Positions 5,309 to 6,148 of a stretch of DNA of 6,148 nt are shown piece after piece (the stretch's first letter is position 1; each line of letters starts with the position of its first letter). The position numbers and the translations under genes are program-made. The notes below the pieces were generated by a model that saw nothing but the letters and a program-made list of their open reading frames with translations, searched no databases and had not been told where the DNA came from. The stretch lies in the NCBI GenBank assembly GCA_019057355.1, contig DXJM01000435.1, positions 1-6,148 of the forward strand. Reading direction: 5' to 3'. This DNA comes from Promethearchaeota archaeon. GTDB taxonomy: Archaea > Asgardarchaeota > Lokiarchaeia > Sigyniarchaeales > SOKP01.

Positions 5309-5484
5309 GGGCACTTGTCATCATCAAGCTAATAAAAAGGAGTGAAAAGAACATCAATGAAATGTCATTTTGAATTGCTGATGACTTGTGAGCAATAATT
5401 TATTAAGTGTCAGTTAATTGCTGATCATGTGTCATTTTTTAGTTATTGATCATACTTTTCATTTACGACATTATTTTCACCTTT
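5306..5484. other. Gene-free stretch between the element and the dead transposase
   Basis: No ORF is visible on either strand. The region holds plus-oriented TGTCA motifs at 5316, 5363, 5408 and 5430. It also holds an 11-bp perfect inverted match between 5283-5293 and 5402-5412 (ATTAAGTGTCA). It may be the end of another mobile element or a scar from an earlier insertion. Confidence 0.5.
5363..5455 (+). repeat. Three imperfect TGTCA-headed direct repeats
   Basis: Units start at 5363, 5408 and 5430. Each begins TGTCA and continues into a version of ATTGCTGATCA: GAATTGCTGATGACT, TTAATTGCTGATCAT and TAGTTATTGATCATA. A fourth, poorer match starts at 5316. The layout resembles clustered transposase-binding sites. 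Confidence 0.5.
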
Positions 5485-6147
5485 TTAAAATACCATCGTG
5501 ATTTTCTCCATGTTTTGAGAAAAATGGTCTTCTAAAGCATCTTAATTGGTTTGGAAGATCCACTTTTGCCTTTTGCTCAAATTTTTATTCCATTTTTGGA
5601 GGTAAGCCTTGTTGATCTTCCACGAATTATAGGATCATGTGACCAAACATTTCTAAATATTTCGTGTTATCGTATTTTGCCTTCCATCGATGACCCATCC
5701 GAATTAAGTCGGAGAATCCCGTTTCGTTAAACCATCGTTTTTTCTACCACTGGGAAGTGCGGGATGCCCCCGAACTCATATCGTTCCTTGGTTTCTAAAG
5801 ACTAGTACCTCATAAAAGCTTGTTTACTTCGGTTTGGTGCATAATATCACGTTCCTTCCGCCCATCGGCGTATTATTGCGGCTTTCCTTTTTTCTTATTC
5901 ATTATGTGCTTGTTCACCTTTTTGCTGGCACTATCTATGGTTATTCAATGATCTTGGAATAGATAATTACCCTAGGAAAGTCTTTAGCGTTATATTTCGC
6001 GTTTTTTACTTTTCTCCACCTTTATATGTGAAATTCGATTTTATTTTAAAAAAAATTAAAAAAGCCAAGCATATATTCATTTGAGAATAGTGATTTTAGC
6101 TCAGCTTCAAAATCTGAAAATGGAGATAAATAATTACTTCCTTTGAA
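5485..6147 (-). pseudogene. Decayed DDE transposase, unrelated to the intact one
   Basis: No long ORF survives, but conceptual minus-strand reading gives transposase-like pieces. One frame from about 5938 to 5632 reads through stops at 5873-5875, 5810-5812, 5795-5797 and 5744-5746. It contains KKRWFNETGFSDLIRMGHRW and then KYDNTKYLEMFGHMI. A one-base shift near 5632 continues as YNSWKINKAYLQKWNKN (about 5631-5582), with a further stop at 5542-5544. The pattern RW-x2-ETGF ... RW ... YNSWKI matches the C-terminal region around the last catalytic Glu in many archaeal IS4/ISH-like transposases. Upstream pieces, KYNAKDFPRVIIYSKIIE (about 5997-5944) and SDFEAELKSLF (within 6046-6147), resemble the N-terminal part. 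The pieces are too short in total for a full transposase, so internal deletions are likely. The family assignment is by eye and approximate. Confidence 0.5.
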
Positions 6148-6148
6148 A

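Noticed and set aside
3671..5310. Target-site duplication flanking the element
   Set aside because: The bases outside the proposed termini (TTTAT on the left, ATAGG on the right) do not form a direct repeat beyond a trivial AT, so none is claimed.
5641..5820. Plus-strand coding reading (SLNHRFFYHWEVRDAPELI) as an alternative to the minus-strand relic
   Set aside because: It is open for only about 40-50 codons and shows no family pattern, whereas the minus strand shows a recognisable transposase-like motif series.

Overview
The window most likely comes from an archaeon, and an Asgard (Promethearchaeota) lineage is my best guess. The DNA is AT-rich. Starts are preceded by TATA-like boxes, transcripts appear to end in U-runs, and one gene carries a GGTGATC Shine-Dalgarno matching the archaeal 16S 3' end. 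It also encodes a stand-alone eukaryote-like Ras/Rab-type small GTPase, which is characteristic of Asgard genomes. The lineage is inferred from gene content and style; no marker gene is present.

Layout from left to right. Positions 1-72 hold the first 24 codons of an unidentified minus-strand gene that runs off the window. Positions 253-2310 (minus) encode a 685-residue DUF4139-family protein with a proline/acidic linker and a long C-terminal coiled coil. A gene-free 398-bp divergent region (2311-2708) follows. Next come a 175-residue small GTPase (2709-3236, plus) and a 73-residue helix-Cys4-helix protein with an aspartate tail (3385-3606, plus). An insertion element of about 1.6 kb then occupies roughly 3676-5305. 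It carries one DDE transposase gene (3818-5152, minus, GTG start) of the IS481/Mu/Tn552 type, and its ends carry repeated TGTCA motifs. The last 840 bp hold no intact gene: first a small array of TGTCA-headed imperfect repeats (5363-5455), then the decayed remains of a second, unrelated DDE transposase on the minus strand (about 5485-6147).

The conserved part is therefore the left half: a probable cytoplasmic scaffold-like coiled-coil protein transcribed divergently from a small GTPase, with a tiny Cys-motif hairpin protein directly downstream of the GTPase. The right half is a landing zone for mobile DNA, with one apparently intact element inserted just past the small gene's terminator next to an older dead one. 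I see no CRISPR array, tRNA, rRNA or restriction/defence operon. The most notable items are the Cys4 hairpin protein, the non-canonical GTPase motifs, the altered domain order of the DUF4139 protein and the Tn7/Mu-like end structure of a single-gene element.
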